A stretch of DNA of 64,000 bases from Lysobacter sp. (GCA_008015835.1 SSGH01000025.1:1-64000); one strand, 5' to 3'. Counted from the first letter of the stretch, positions 46,265-54,841 are shown. Notes: generated from the letters alone by a model not told the origin. Translations and numbers: made by a program.

Positions 46265-46396
46265 TTCGCCGGCCGCGAATGCCGTTGGAACTACAGGATT
46301 TTGTGGTCGCGGGTTCGAATCCCGCCCGTCGCAGGACGGTAGCTCAGCCGGGTAGAGCGCAAAACATGTTCCATCACTTTCGTCGTGGCCGGCGAA
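46265..46396 (+). ncRNA. Y RNA 2 with permuted tRNA-like module
   Basis: About 132 bases starting 22 bases after the small membrane protein gene. End strands TTCGCCGGCCGCGA...GGAAC and GTTCC...TCGTGGCCGGCGAA pair. The core has T arm CGCGGGTTCGAATCCCGCC, a capped acceptor stem CCGTC-gcag-GACGG, then D arm TAGCTCAGCCGGGTAGAGC. The 5' strand contains CGCGAATGCCG, as in Y RNA 1. Stem sequence differs from Y RNA 1, but complementarity is kept, which supports a real structure. Confidence 0.83.
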
Positions 46397-46431
46397 CCTC
46401 GTTTTCGCTTCGCAACCGAACAATTTCTTTC

Positions 46432-46542
46432 GCGGCGAATGCCGGCGGGAATACAGGTTCCTCCTTCGGGAGTTGGGTTCAAGTCCCACTGCGCCGAACC
46501 CCACGCGGGCGACGCGCAGAGTCCCGCCATCCTCGTCGCCGC
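46432..46542 (+). ncRNA. Y RNA 3, tRNA-like core partly degenerate
   Basis: About 111 bases directly before rtcB. End strands GCGGCGAATGCCGGCGGGA and TCCCGCC...GTCGCCGC pair. The core contains CTCCTTCGGGAG, a hairpin placed like a variable arm, and a T arm GTTGGGTTCAAGTCCCACT, then GCGCC...GGCG as acceptor-like stem. A D arm is not clear. The conserved CGAATGCCGG is present. It ends 26 bases before the rtcB start and could also act as its leader. Confidence 0.7.
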
Positions 46543-46568
46543 ACTTCTTTCACATGCGAGAATACGTT

Positions 46569-47795
46569 ATGCAACCCTTGAATCACGATGTCATACAGGA
46601 CCCCGGCGCTGCGCCGATCAAGCTGTGGACCCGCGGCGTGCCGCTGGAAGACGAGGCGCGCAAGCAACTGCAGAACATCGCGAAGTTGCCGTTCATCCAT
46701 CGCTGGATCGCGGTGATGCCCGACGTGCATCTGGGCAAGGGCGCGACCGTGGGTTCGGTGGTGCCGACCATCGGCGCGATCGTGCCGGCGGCGGTGGGCG
46801 TGGACATCGGCTGCGGCATGATCGCCGCGCGCACCACGCTGACCGCGAGCGATTTGCCGGACAACCTGGCCGAGATCCGCAGCGCGATCGAGCGCGCCGT
46901 GCCGCACGGCCGCACCGCGGAGCGCCACGCGCGCGACAAGGGCGCGTGGGAAAACCCGCCCGCGCTCGCCATCGAAGGTTGGTCCGAGTTGGTCGCGGAT
47001 TTCGAGAAAATCTGCGAGCGTCATCCGCGCTTGAAGAACACCAACAACCTGAAGCATCTCGGCACGCTCGGCACCGGCAATCACTTCATCGAGATTTGCC
47101 TCGACGAAGCGCAGCGTGTGTGGTTCATGCTGCACTCCGGCTCGCGCGGCGTGGGCAACGCCATCGGTTCGCACTTCATCGAGCTGGCGAAGCAGGAAAT
47201 GCGCCGTTGGATGATCAATCTGCCGGATCAGGACCTCGCCTATCTGCCGGAAGGCAGCGAGCACTACGCCGATTACGTGTTCGCGGTGAACTGGGCGCAG
47301 CGCTATGCGCGCATGAACCGCGAAATCATGATGCGTCACGTGGTGGAGGCGGTGCGCAAGGCGATTCCGAAGCCGTTCGAGGCGCAGGCCGAGGCGGTGA
47401 ACTGCCACCACAACTATGTGCAGATGGAGCACCACTTCGGCAAGAACGTGCACGTCACCCGCAAGGGCGCGGTCAGCGCGCGCAAGGGCGAGCTGGGCAT
47501 CATCCCGGGCAGCATGGGCGCGAAGAGTTTCATCGTGCGCGGCCTCGGCAACGAGGACAGCTTCTGCAGTTGCAGCCACGGCGCCGGCCGCGTGATGAGC
47601 CGCACCCAGGCGAAGAAGCTGATCTCGCTCGACGACCATATCGCCGCGACCGCGCACGTGGAATGCCGCAAAGATGCGGACGTGGTGGACGAGTCGCCCG
47701 CGGCGTACAAGTCTATCGACGCGGTGATGGAGGCGCAGAAGGATCTGGTCGAGATCGTGCACACCTTGCGGCAGGTGGTGTGTGTGAAGGGGTGA
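46569..47795 (+). CDS. rtcB: RNA-splicing ligase RtcB
   Basis: A 408-residue GTP- and Mn-dependent RNA ligase joining 2',3'-cyclic phosphate or 3'-phosphate ends to 5'-OH ends. Motifs: MPDVHLGKGATVGSV, VGVDIGCGM (metal cysteine), GTGNHFIEICLDEAQ, LHSGSRGVGNAIG, VNCHHNYVQ and FCSCSHGAGRVMSR with the histidine that is guanylated. ATG 46569 (MQPLNHDVI) matches short RtcB proteins found with Ro60; ATG 46554 is an alternative. Last gene of the conserved rsr-Y RNA-rtcB part of the operon. Confidence 0.95.
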   Translation: MQPLNHDVIQDPGAAPIKLWTRGVPLEDEARKQLQNIAKLPFIHRWIAVMPDVHLGKGATVGSVVPTIGAIVPAAVGVDIGCGMIAARTTLTASDLPDNLAEIRSAIERAVPHGRTAERHARDKGAWENPPALAIEGWSELVADFEKICERHPRLKNTNNLKHLGTLGTGNHFIEICLDEAQRVWFMLHSGSRGVGNAIGSHFIELAKQEMRRWMINLPDQDLAYLPEGSEHYADYVFAVNWAQRYARMNREIMMRHVVEAVRKAIPKPFEAQAEAVNCHHNYVQMEHHFGKNVHVTRKGAVSARKGELGIIPGSMGAKSFIVRGLGNEDSFCSCSHGAGRVMSRTQAKKLISLDDHIAATAHVECRKDADVVDESPAAYKSIDAVMEAQKDLVEIVHTLRQVVCVKG

Positions 47796-47943
47796 GGGGC
47801 CGCAAGCCTGCGCGGCACTGCCGCGCAGCGGCCCCGAACGCCCGCACAGAGATGTGCGGGCCGGGCGATCCGAAGTCGGTCATCCGTCGCCAGGGACGGC
47901 ATCGACAGATGCATCTCATCCCGCGCAACATCGGCATTTCCAT

Positions 47944-48011
47944 CGGTAGAGCGGCCTTCAGGCCGCTGTTTCATGCACATAGCGAGCAGCGACCTGAAGG
48001 CCGCTCTACCG
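47944..48011. repeat. Inverted repeat after rtcB
   Basis: Arms CGGTAGAGCGGCCTTCAGG and CCTGAAGGCCGCTCTACCG are perfect complements around a 30-base middle with an inner GGCCGC...GCGACC. Likely an inserted repeat, with possible terminator effect between rtcB and the genes beyond. No T tract. Confidence 0.8.
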
Positions 48012-48056
48012 TTTATCCATTCTGATTCCGTAATCGAAACACATCGAGGTTTTCCC

Positions 48057-48464
48057 GTGGGCACACTTGGCCTTCTGGATACATTTTTCAACAAAGCTGT
48101 CGAAGCGAAGTTCGACGTGTCGTTTCATATATCCGACGAAAAGGGTTGCGTCGTTTTCGTAGACCCTACCGGGTATTTCGGCGACATCGAAGTTTATGCG
48201 GACGACGACGAACTGACGGTCGGCTTCGGCCGATTTACGCACGCTAATTTCGGATGTTATCGAGAAGGCGTCCCGAAAAATGACGTTCACGACGAGATCG
48301 CATCCGATGTGATCGATACTTTTCGCAAGGTTTTTGACGGCGATCTCCGCTTCTATGGCAGCCATGCGGGCGGCGGCGGTTATGAACCCGCCATCCTCGA
48401 ACCTTCCTATACGCCTTGGTTCGCCGACCTCGAACGCTTCGCTTGGCCCAAGGCCGCACGCTAA
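48057..48464 (+). CDS. Hypothetical protein between rtcB and rtcA
   Basis: A 135-residue cytosolic protein from GTG 48057, which has GAGG seven bases upstream. An open frame also reaches ATG 47973, but that part lies in the palindrome. Features: VSFHISDEKGCVVFVDPTGYFG, YADDDELTVGFGRFTHANF, an aromatic/Asp-rich pattern of small alpha/beta proteins of polymorphic-toxin neighbourhoods. No family is recognised with confidence. GC is lower than in rtcB and rtcA, so it may be inserted. It splits the usual rtcBA pair. Confidence 0.65.
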   Translation: MGTLGLLDTFFNKAVEAKFDVSFHISDEKGCVVFVDPTGYFGDIEVYADDDELTVGFGRFTHANFGCYREGVPKNDVHDEIASDVIDTFRKVFDGDLRFYGSHAGGGGYEPAILEPSYTPWFADLERFAWPKAAR

Positions 48465-48508
48465 GCGCATCACTTGGCGATCGAACCTATCAACCCTATT
48501 CTGATTTC

Positions 48509-49528
48509 ATGACCACGATCGAACTCGACGGCTCCGCCGGCGGCGGCCAACTGCTCCGCACAGCGCTCAGCCTTAGCCTCTGCACCGGCACGGGCTTCGC
48601 GATGACGCGCATTCGCGCCAAGCGCGCGAAGCCGGGCTTGATGCGTCAGCATCTGACCGCGGTGAACGCCGCGGCGCGGATCGGTAACGCCTACACCGAA
48701 GGCGCGGAACTCGGCGCGACCACGCTGCGTTTCGAGCCCGGCCCGGTCGTGCCCGGCGAGTACGCGTTCGCGACCGGCAGCGCGGGCTCGGCGACGCTCG
48801 TGTTGCAGACGATTTTGCCGCCGCTGTGGCGCTGCGATGCGCCGTCGCGGCTGCGCTTGGAGGGCGGCACGCACAATCCGTTGGCGCCTAGCGCCGATTT
48901 CGTCGCCGACACCTTTTTGCCGGCCTTGGCGAAGATCGGCGTCGATGCTTCGATCGAGATCGAGCGCCCGGGATTTTTTCCAGCGGGCGGCGGCATTCTG
49001 CACGTGGGCGTCTCGCCCGCGCCGACGCTGCGGCATGTCGAATTCGTCGAACGCGGCGTGCTCGAATCCATCGAGGCGACCGCGATGCTGTCGGGCTTGG
49101 CGTCGAGCATCGGTCAGCGCGAACTGGACGTGTTGGGTCGCCGCTTCGATCTGGGTCAGAACGCGCTGCAGTTGCGGCAAACGCGGCCGAGCCTCGGACC
49201 GGGCAACGCCTTGCTCTTGCGCGTGCGCCACGCCGCGCACGTCGAAACCTTCACCGGTCACGGCGAGCGCGGAGTGTCGGCCGAGCGCGTCGCGGAGCGC
49301 TTGGCGGACGAAGCGCAGGCGTATCTGAACAGCTCCGCCTGCGTCGGCGAGCATTTGTCCGACCAATTGCTACTGCCGATGGCGCTGGCGGGCGGCGGCG
49401 CGTTCACCGTCGGCGCGATCAGCGAACATCTGCAGAGCAATGCGCGGCTGATCGAGAAATTCCTTCCGGTCGACATCGATTGGCGGCAAACGGCGGCGCA
49501 GGCGTGGCGCGTGGAGATTCAGGCTTAA
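48509..49528 (+). CDS. rtcA: RNA 3'-terminal phosphate cyclase
   Basis: A 339-residue enzyme converting RNA 3'-phosphate to 2',3'-cyclic phosphate with ATP, preparing ends for RtcB. Motifs: IELDGSAGGGQLLRTALSLS at the start, LMRQHLTAVNAAARI, RPGFFPAGGG and the active-site histidine region SACVGEHLSDQLLLPMALAG near residue 275. Full length. The longer frame from 48416 overlaps the preceding gene and is not used. Distance from rtcB (about 700 bases) and the intervening repeat leave open whether it is still under RtcR control. Confidence 0.93.
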   Translation: MTTIELDGSAGGGQLLRTALSLSLCTGTGFAMTRIRAKRAKPGLMRQHLTAVNAAARIGNAYTEGAELGATTLRFEPGPVVPGEYAFATGSAGSATLVLQTILPPLWRCDAPSRLRLEGGTHNPLAPSADFVADTFLPALAKIGVDASIEIERPGFFPAGGGILHVGVSPAPTLRHVEFVERGVLESIEATAMLSGLASSIGQRELDVLGRRFDLGQNALQLRQTRPSLGPGNALLLRVRHAAHVETFTGHGERGVSAERVAERLADEAQAYLNSSACVGEHLSDQLLLPMALAGGGAFTVGAISEHLQSNARLIEKFLPVDIDWRQTAAQAWRVEIQA

Positions 49529-49668
49529 CGCGACGCGCGCGCGACGACGAGCGGCGCGCGCTCATGCGCCGCTTGCGTTCGCGAGTGCTACGCTTCGCGT
49601 GCTCCTTCCGCGACGAGCTTCGGTCACGCCGCGTTCGCCGCATCGATTTCGCCCAAGAGGACTCGCGC

Positions 49669-50127
49669 ATGACCGACGCCACCGGAACCGTTCGCTTCCA
49701 CCGCGTACTGCGCGCGCCGCCGGAGCGCGTCTATCGCGCCTTTCTCGAACCGAACGCCCTGGCGAAATGGTTGCCGCCGCACGGCTTCGTCTGCGCCGTC
49801 GAACGACTGGACGCGCGCGTCGGCGGCAGTTTCCGGATGACGTTCGTCAATTTCGGCGCCGGCGTCGGCCACAGCTTCGGCGGCACCTATCTCGAACTGG
49901 TTCCGAACGAACGCATCCGCTACAACGACGTTTTCGACGACCCGAACCTCCCGGGCGAAATGCAGACCCTCGTCGAACTGCGTCCGGTAAGCTGCGGCAC
50001 CGAACTGCGCATCGAACAATCCGGGATACCGTCCGCGATTCCGACCGAGATGTGTTACCTCGGCTGGCAGGAGTCGCTGCAGTTGTTGGCGCTGCTGATC
50101 GAACCGGAGATCCCCGCCGGCGCTTGA
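49669..50127 (+). CDS. SRPBCC/AHSA1-like domain protein
   Basis: A 152-residue START-like fold protein. The opening VRFHRVLRAPPERVYRAFLEPNALAKWLP is the AHSA1/Aha1 signature. Next comes GGSFRMTFVNFGAG and the C-terminal helix MCYLGWQESLQLLALLIEPE. These proteins bind hydrophobic ligands; physiological role unknown. ATG 49669 is preferred over the upstream frame. The 140 bases before it contain no feature. Confidence 0.88.
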   Translation: MTDATGTVRFHRVLRAPPERVYRAFLEPNALAKWLPPHGFVCAVERLDARVGGSFRMTFVNFGAGVGHSFGGTYLELVPNERIRYNDVFDDPNLPGEMQTLVELRPVSCGTELRIEQSGIPSAIPTEMCYLGWQESLQLLALLIEPEIPAGA

Positions 50128-50160
50128 TCGCCGCATCGTTCACTCACCAGGAGAAAACGC

Positions 50161-50517
50161 ATGGCCTACGTCGATGGTTTCGTTCTTCCGGTTCCGAAAG
50201 ACAAGCTGGACGCGTATCGCAAGTTAGCGCGTAAAGCCGGAAAAATTTGGAAGGAATACGGCGCGTTGGAATACGTCGAGTGCGTCGCGGACGACGTGCA
50301 GCCCGGCAAGCTCACCTCGTTTCCGCAAGCGGTGAAGCTCAAGCCGGACGAAGTGGTGGTGTTTTCGTGGATCGTCTACGCCTCGCGCGCCCAGCGCGAC
50401 AAGATCAACGCGAAGGTGATGGCCGACCCGCGCCTCGCGTCGATGGATCCGAAGAGCATGCCCTTCGACGGCAAACGCATGTTCTGGGGCGGCTTCAAGC
50501 CCATCGTGACGATGTAG
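50161..50517 (+). CDS. DUF1428 family protein
   Basis: A 118-residue protein of the DUF1428 family (ferredoxin-like, dimeric alpha/beta barrel). Landmarks: MAYVDGFVLPVPKDKLDAYR, EYVECVADDV, VVVFSWIVYASRAQRDKIN and PFDGKRMFWGGFKPIV. CAGGAG is 7 bases upstream of ATG. Thirty-three bases after the AHSA1-like gene, with which it is often paired. Function unknown. Confidence 0.92.
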   Translation: MAYVDGFVLPVPKDKLDAYRKLARKAGKIWKEYGALEYVECVADDVQPGKLTSFPQAVKLKPDEVVVFSWIVYASRAQRDKINAKVMADPRLASMDPKSMPFDGKRMFWGGFKPIVTM

Positions 50518-50702
50518 CGCTGCCCGCACCCAAGCGACGCCCGCCGACATGCCGGCCGATGCGCCGGCTGGGCGTCGTGCTCGCTCGGGATTTGAACGCC
50601 GGTTCACATTCGTTTGGCAGACTCGCCGTTTCCCCCACAGGACTTCGTCCGCGCGCAGCCGCATCGGCACGGCCCGCGCGGCGCTCGCGAAACGCATCGG
50701 AT

Positions 50703-51395
50703 ATGACCCAGGAATCGCTCCGCATTCTGCTCGTCGAAGACAATCATGCGCTGCGCGAAGGCATCGCCGCGCTGTTCGAATCCCATGGGCACCGCACCGA
50801 CTTCGCCATCGACGGCCGCGGCGGCCTACAGCTCGCGCTCGGCGACCCGCCGCCGGATGTGGTGGTGCTCGATCTGAACCTCCCCGGCATGGACGGCCTG
50901 CGCGTGTGCGAAGCGCTGCGCGAACGCGCCGACCGGCATATTCCGGTGCTGATGCTCACCGCGCGCGACACGCTGCACGACAAACTGCGCGGCTTCGATG
51001 TGGGCGCCGACGATTACTTGGTCAAGCCGTTCGCCGGGGAGGAATTGCTGGCGCGCTGTTTGGCGCTGTCCCGACGCCACCGCAGCGGCGAGAGCCATCA
51101 ACTGCACGTGGGCTCGTTGACCATCGACCGCCGCACCGGTACCGTCGTGCGCCACGGGCAACGGCTCGAACTGCAACAGATGTCGTATCGCATCCTGCTC
51201 ATCCTCGCCGAAGCCTGGCCGCGAACGCTGACGCGCTCGGAGTTGATCCAACGCCTCTGGGGCGACGAAGCGCCGCCGTCCGACCCGCTGCGTTCGCATC
51301 TGTATCTGCTGCGGCAAACCTTGGACCGGCCATTTCCCAAGCCCATGCTGCTGACCGTGCACGGCGTCGGTTTCAAGTTGGACGGCGAGGCGTGA
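50703..51395 (+). CDS. OmpR-family response regulator
   Basis: A 230-residue regulator. Receiver: LRILLVEDNHALREGIAALF, phospho-acceptor in VVVLDLNLPGMDG near residue 56, lysine in GADDYLVKPF. C-terminal winged helix (trans_reg_C): MSYRILLILAEAWPRTLTRSEL, ending HGVGFKLDGEA. The longer open frame is overlapped by the DUF1428 gene and is rejected. The stop overlaps the GTG start of the kinase by 3-4 bases. Signal and targets unknown. Confidence 0.92.
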   Translation: MTQESLRILLVEDNHALREGIAALFESHGHRTDFAIDGRGGLQLALGDPPPDVVVLDLNLPGMDGLRVCEALRERADRHIPVLMLTARDTLHDKLRGFDVGADDYLVKPFAGEELLARCLALSRRHRSGESHQLHVGSLTIDRRTGTVVRHGQRLELQQMSYRILLILAEAWPRTLTRSELIQRLWGDEAPPSDPLRSHLYLLRQTLDRPFPKPMLLTVHGVGFKLDGEA

Positions 51396-52681
51396 TCGCG
51401 ACGCGGCGAGGGCTGCAGCGGCAGATCATGCTGGTCTTCGCCGGTTTCACGCTCGCCGTCACGCTGTTGTTCGCGCTGTACGCGGTGGCCTTCGTCTACA
51501 CCGTCGAAGACCGCTTCTTGATGTCGCAGATGGACGAGGAAGCCGCGTACCTCGTTCAAGAACGCCTGCGAACCGGCGCATGGCCGTCCCCGCGCGCACC
51601 GTCGATGCGCGTCTACACCGACAGCAAGGGCATGCCCACCGCGGTGCGCGCCGGCTTGGAAGCCGACCCGCGACGGCGGAAATTTTCCGAGCGCAGCGGC
51701 CGGTCTTTCCGGCTGCTGCCGATCGCCGACGGCCGCAGCCAAGCGTGGTTGCTGTACGAAGTGAGCGAACGTTCGGTGGTGCGCCCGATTCGCGGCCAGA
51801 TTTTCTTCTTCCTGGGCTGGTCGGCGTTCGTCGCCTTGGTGGTGTCGCTGGTGCTCGGCGGCTGGCTCGCGCAGCGCATCGGCGCGCCGCTGTCGCGATT
51901 GGCGCATGCGGTGGAGGCGATGCAGCCCAACGATCTGCCGGATCGTTTGGCCGCTGGCGCGAGCAACGACGAAGTGGGCGTCTTGGCGCGCGGTTTGGAG
52001 CAACTGATTCGCCGCATTCGCGCCTTCATCGCGCGCGAGCAGGATTTCACCCGTGACGCGAGCCACGAATTGCGCACGCCGCTGGCGGTGATCCGAATGG
52101 CCGGCGAGCGCTTAGCGGTCGAGTCGGGGCTCAGCGACGAGGGGCGCGCGCATCTGGAAAACGTGCTGCAGTCGGCCTCGCAGCTCGAACAAACGGTGGT
52201 GACCTTGCTCGCGCTCGCGCGCGAGCAGACGATCGACAGCGGCGCGGAGCGCACGTGCTTGCTGCCGATCGTCGAACGCGTGATCGTCGAACAATCGCCG
52301 CTGATCGGCGACCGGCCCATCGCTGTCGAGGTCGACGTGCCCGATGCGTTCGCGTTCGCAAAACCCGCCAGCGTGCTGCACATCTTGCTGTCGAATCTGA
52401 TCGGCAACGCCTTCGCGCACACCGCGCGCGGCGAGGTGTGGATCGATGTCGACGGCGATCTGTTGCGCATCGCCAATCACGGCGTCGCGATCGACCCCCG
52501 CGTGCGCGCCGAGATGGGCAAACCGTTCCGCAAGCGCGAAGGCAGCGCGGGGTTCGGCCTCGGCTTGGCGATCGTGCAGCGCTTATGCGACCGCTACGCC
52601 ATCGAGATGCGAATCGATCACGACGAAACCGGCACCGTGGCGAGCATTCGTTGCGAAACACCTGAGACGAAACGCGGCTGA
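51392..52681 (+). CDS. Membrane sensor histidine kinase
   Basis: A 429-residue kinase starting at GTG 51392. Order: transmembrane helix 1 (IMLVFAGFTLAVTLLFALYAVAFV), periplasmic sensor of about 110 residues, helix 2 (FFLGWSAFVALVVSLVLGGW), HAMP, HisKA with FTRDASHELRTPLAVIR (His near residue 220), then the ATP-binding domain with NLIGNAFAHT and GFGLGLAIVQRL. Partner of the response regulator just upstream. The stimulus cannot be read from sequence. Confidence 0.92.
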   Translation: MIATRRGLQRQIMLVFAGFTLAVTLLFALYAVAFVYTVEDRFLMSQMDEEAAYLVQERLRTGAWPSPRAPSMRVYTDSKGMPTAVRAGLEADPRRRKFSERSGRSFRLLPIADGRSQAWLLYEVSERSVVRPIRGQIFFFLGWSAFVALVVSLVLGGWLAQRIGAPLSRLAHAVEAMQPNDLPDRLAAGASNDEVGVLARGLEQLIRRIRAFIAREQDFTRDASHELRTPLAVIRMAGERLAVESGLSDEGRAHLENVLQSASQLEQTVVTLLALAREQTIDSGAERTCLLPIVERVIVEQSPLIGDRPIAVEVDVPDAFAFAKPASVLHILLSNLIGNAFAHTARGEVWIDVDGDLLRIANHGVAIDPRVRAEMGKPFRKREGSAGFGLGLAIVQRLCDRYAIEMRIDHDETGTVASIRCETPETKRG

Positions 52682-52720
52682 GCACAGCGTTCGCGGGCGA
52701 ATACGCGCGCCGCGAAGCGA

Positions 52721-53758
52721 TTACGCCACACCATGCGCCGCCAAAAGGCCGCGCGCCAATTCGATCACCCGCCGCCGCAGCTCCGGCGGTTCCAGCACGC
52801 GGACCTGATCGCCGAACGACAGCCACTGCCGCGCGCCATGTTCGATCGATTCGATCGCGACCCAATACTCGCGCCAGCCCTCGGTCGCGGCCGCATCGGG
52901 AATGAGCACGGCCTTGATCCGAAGATTCTCCAGCCAGGTTTCGCCCCGCGCGGTCAGCGCCACGCGCGCGCGCGAACGCGCCAGATCGGCCTCGAATCGC
53001 GCCAACGATTCGCGCCAGTAGGCGCTCAAATCGAAATGCTTTGGACGTTTGAAGGTCTGCCCCAACGCTTCGAACTCGGCAATATTCGCGACCCGATAGG
53101 TCGCGATCTTCGACGCAACCTTATTCTGCGGGGTTTTATTGGGGATTTCCCGCTTGGCGGCGCCGCGCTTCGACGCCGCCGGTGTCGCCGCATCGACCGA
53201 CCGCGCGACCAGATACCAGGCGCCGCCTTTCAACACGACGCCCAGCGGTTCGACCTCGCGCGAACGCGCGCGCTCCCAGCTACGATAGCGAATCGCGATG
53301 CGGCGGCCGCTCCACACCGCGTCGACCACCTCGCGCAGAAACCTCGGCGTTTCCTGCTGCCGATACCAGTCGTTCGGATCGATCAGCAAGCGCTCCAACA
53401 CCCGCGACGCGCGATCGCGCCACTCCGCCGGCAAGCCCGCGACCACTTTGACCCGCGACGATAGCGCCGCCGCGCCGAGCCCGAGTTCCGCCGCGGGCCC
53501 GGGTAAGCCGGCGAGAAACAGCGCCTGCGTTTCGTCGGCGGTCAAACCGGTGAGCTGCGTGCTCCAACCTTCGCGCAAGCGATAGCCGCCGTTGCGCCCG
53601 CGTTCGCCCCACACCGGCACGCCGGCCGCGGACAACCGGTCTATGTCGCGCAGGATGGTGCGCTCGGACACTTCCAAGGTCTGCGCCAACGCGACCGAGG
53701 TCATGCCGTTGCGCGCCTGCAGCATCATCAGAATCGACAGCAGACGGCTCGAATTCAT
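52721..53758 (-). CDS. WYL-domain transcriptional regulator (YafY-like)
   Basis: A 345-residue regulator. N-terminal helix-turn-helix (LLSILMMLQARNGMTSVALAQTLEVSERTILRDIDRL). WYL domain with LKGGAWYLVARSVD near 180. A Lys/Asn-rich insertion (KREIPNKTPQNKVASK, about 205-220) interrupts the WYL domain. A perfect 7-5-7 palindrome stands 15 bases upstream of the start, and the same palindrome precedes the next reverse-strand gene, which suggests self-regulation and a small regulon. Confidence 0.9.
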   Translation of the reverse strand: MNSSRLLSILMMLQARNGMTSVALAQTLEVSERTILRDIDRLSAAGVPVWGERGRNGGYRLREGWSTQLTGLTADETQALFLAGLPGPAAELGLGAAALSSRVKVVAGLPAEWRDRASRVLERLLIDPNDWYRQQETPRFLREVVDAVWSGRRIAIRYRSWERARSREVEPLGVVLKGGAWYLVARSVDAATPAASKRGAAKREIPNKTPQNKVASKIATYRVANIAEFEALGQTFKRPKHFDLSAYWRESLARFEADLARSRARVALTARGETWLENLRIKAVLIPDAAATEGWREYWVAIESIEHGARQWLSFGDQVRVLEPPELRRRVIELARGLLAAHGVA

Positions 53759-53772
53759 TGGGCGCGCTCAAT

Positions 53773-53791
53773 CACGACAACGCATGTCGTG
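53773..53791. promoter_or_regulatory. Palindromic operator CACGACA-N5-TGTCGTG, site 1
   Basis: CACGACAACGCATGTCGTG, perfect 7-bp arms, directly upstream (15 bases) of the WYL regulator start. Identical arms at site 2 (54583-54601). Probably bound by the WYL regulator. Confidence 0.75.
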
Positions 53792-53843
53792 TTTCGATGC
53801 GCACCGTAGTGCCCGCCTCCGCGCGCGTCAACTCGGCGCGCGA

Positions 53844-54536
53844 TCACGCGCTCCGCGGCGGCCCGATGCGCGTCCAATCCATGAACCAGTTGTACTCCCA
53901 CGTCTTGCTCGCATCGCGCGACACCGATTGATGCCAGCGGCAGCGCCCATCCGCGATCCGATCCCATACGCCGCGCACCAGAATCGGTTTGCCCTCGTCG
54001 CTGTCTTCGGCGATGAAGATGCCCACGCCTTCGACGAAATGCCCGGTCAGCCCAGGCGGCGCCAACGCGCCGCTGCGCGCGTTCACCCAGAAGTCGTTCC
54101 ACACTTTCTTGTCGACATCGAGCAAACGCAGCCCCATGCCGGCGAAATCGCGCGCCGGGATGCGCAGTTCCTCCACGCTGCCGACGCCGCCGAGAATCGT
54201 CCAACACGTCGCCTCGCCCTCGAACGTGTCCCACTCCGCATCCTTCGGCGATTTCAGGCGCCGATGCGCGATGCGCCATTCGCCGTGCAGGAAATCGAAA
54301 TCGCCCGGCTTGCCCGGCGGCGGCGAAGCGGGCAGCGCCGGCACGACCGGATTCCACGGATCGTCGCCTCCCGCGCCGTTGCTGGCGCCTCGACTCGCAC
54401 CGACGCCCGCACCGCTGCCCGCGCCACCGGAACTCGGACTCGCCGCCGCGATGCCGCCGGCCGCGATACCCGCCACCGCGGCGATACCGGACGCCATCCA
54501 ATGACGGCGGGTAAGATCGATCGACAAAGACGACAT
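53844..54536 (-). CDS. Tat-exported DUF1579-like protein
   Basis: A 230-residue protein. The N-terminus has a twin-arginine start (LTRRHWMASGIAAVAGIAAG) followed by a Gly/Ser/Ala linker, then FDFLHGEWRIAHRRLK, a DUF1579-like opening of a lipocalin-type barrel, and DCRWHQSVS-type late strands. Probably folded before export to the periplasm. Substrate unknown. An operator identical to that of the downstream WYL regulator lies 47 bases upstream, so it is probably its target. Confidence 0.75.
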   Translation of the reverse strand: MSSLSIDLTRRHWMASGIAAVAGIAAGGIAAASPSSGGAGSGAGVGASRGASNGAGGDDPWNPVVPALPASPPPGKPGDFDFLHGEWRIAHRRLKSPKDAEWDTFEGEATCWTILGGVGSVEELRIPARDFAGMGLRLLDVDKKVWNDFWVNARSGALAPPGLTGHFVEGVGIFIAEDSDEGKPILVRGVWDRIADGRCRWHQSVSRDASKTWEYNWFMDWTRIGPPRSA

Positions 54537-54582
54537 GGCGCGGCTCCGAAGCGGGAAGGTGAATGCACCTTACGGCGGTAAA

Positions 54583-54601
54583 CACGACATGGGCTGTCGT
54601 G
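54583..54601. promoter_or_regulatory. Palindromic operator CACGACA-N5-TGTCGTG, site 2
   Basis: CACGACATGGGCTGTCGTG, same arms as site 1, 47 bases upstream of the Tat-exported DUF1579-like gene. Confidence 0.75.
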
Positions 54602-54811
54602 ATTTCTTCGGAGATTCTGTCGAGGCGGATTCGGGCGGTCGGCGTATGCCGGTACGAAGCGAGATCGCCCGAGAAACAGCCGTCGTACCGATGTTCACTT
54701 CGGATCGCGTGGCGAGAGGGTCATAGCCCCCTCGGATTCGAGCCGTATCCCAATAAGCTCGACGTGCCGAAATGCGAAGCACTCAACGGCAATGCTTGCG
54801 CGATATCTGTT

Positions 54812-54841
54812 GCCTGGGCACCTGAGATCCAGGTGCTCTCT
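54812..54841. repeat. Degenerate flanking repeat, left copy, in a 494-base gene-free stretch
   Basis: In the stretch 54537-55030, besides the operator, there is GCCTGGGCACCTGAGATCCA then GGTGCTCTCT. It matches 25 of 30 positions of the copy at 60691-60720. It includes a GCACCT/AGGTGC hairpin that is degraded in the right copy. The pair brackets the methyltransferase/ATPase/phosphoribosyltransferase segment. No gene is supportable in this gap. Confidence 0.5.

Noticed and set aside
47944-48011. Rho-independent terminator of rtcB
   Set aside because: The stem is 19 bp and perfect but more than 140 bases from the stop and without a T tract. It resembles the other dispersed repeats, so it is listed as a repeat.
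47973-48056. Upstream ATG start for the gene between rtcB and rtcA
   Set aside because: It lies in the inverted repeat. GTG 48057 has a ribosome site and leaves the repeat outside the gene.
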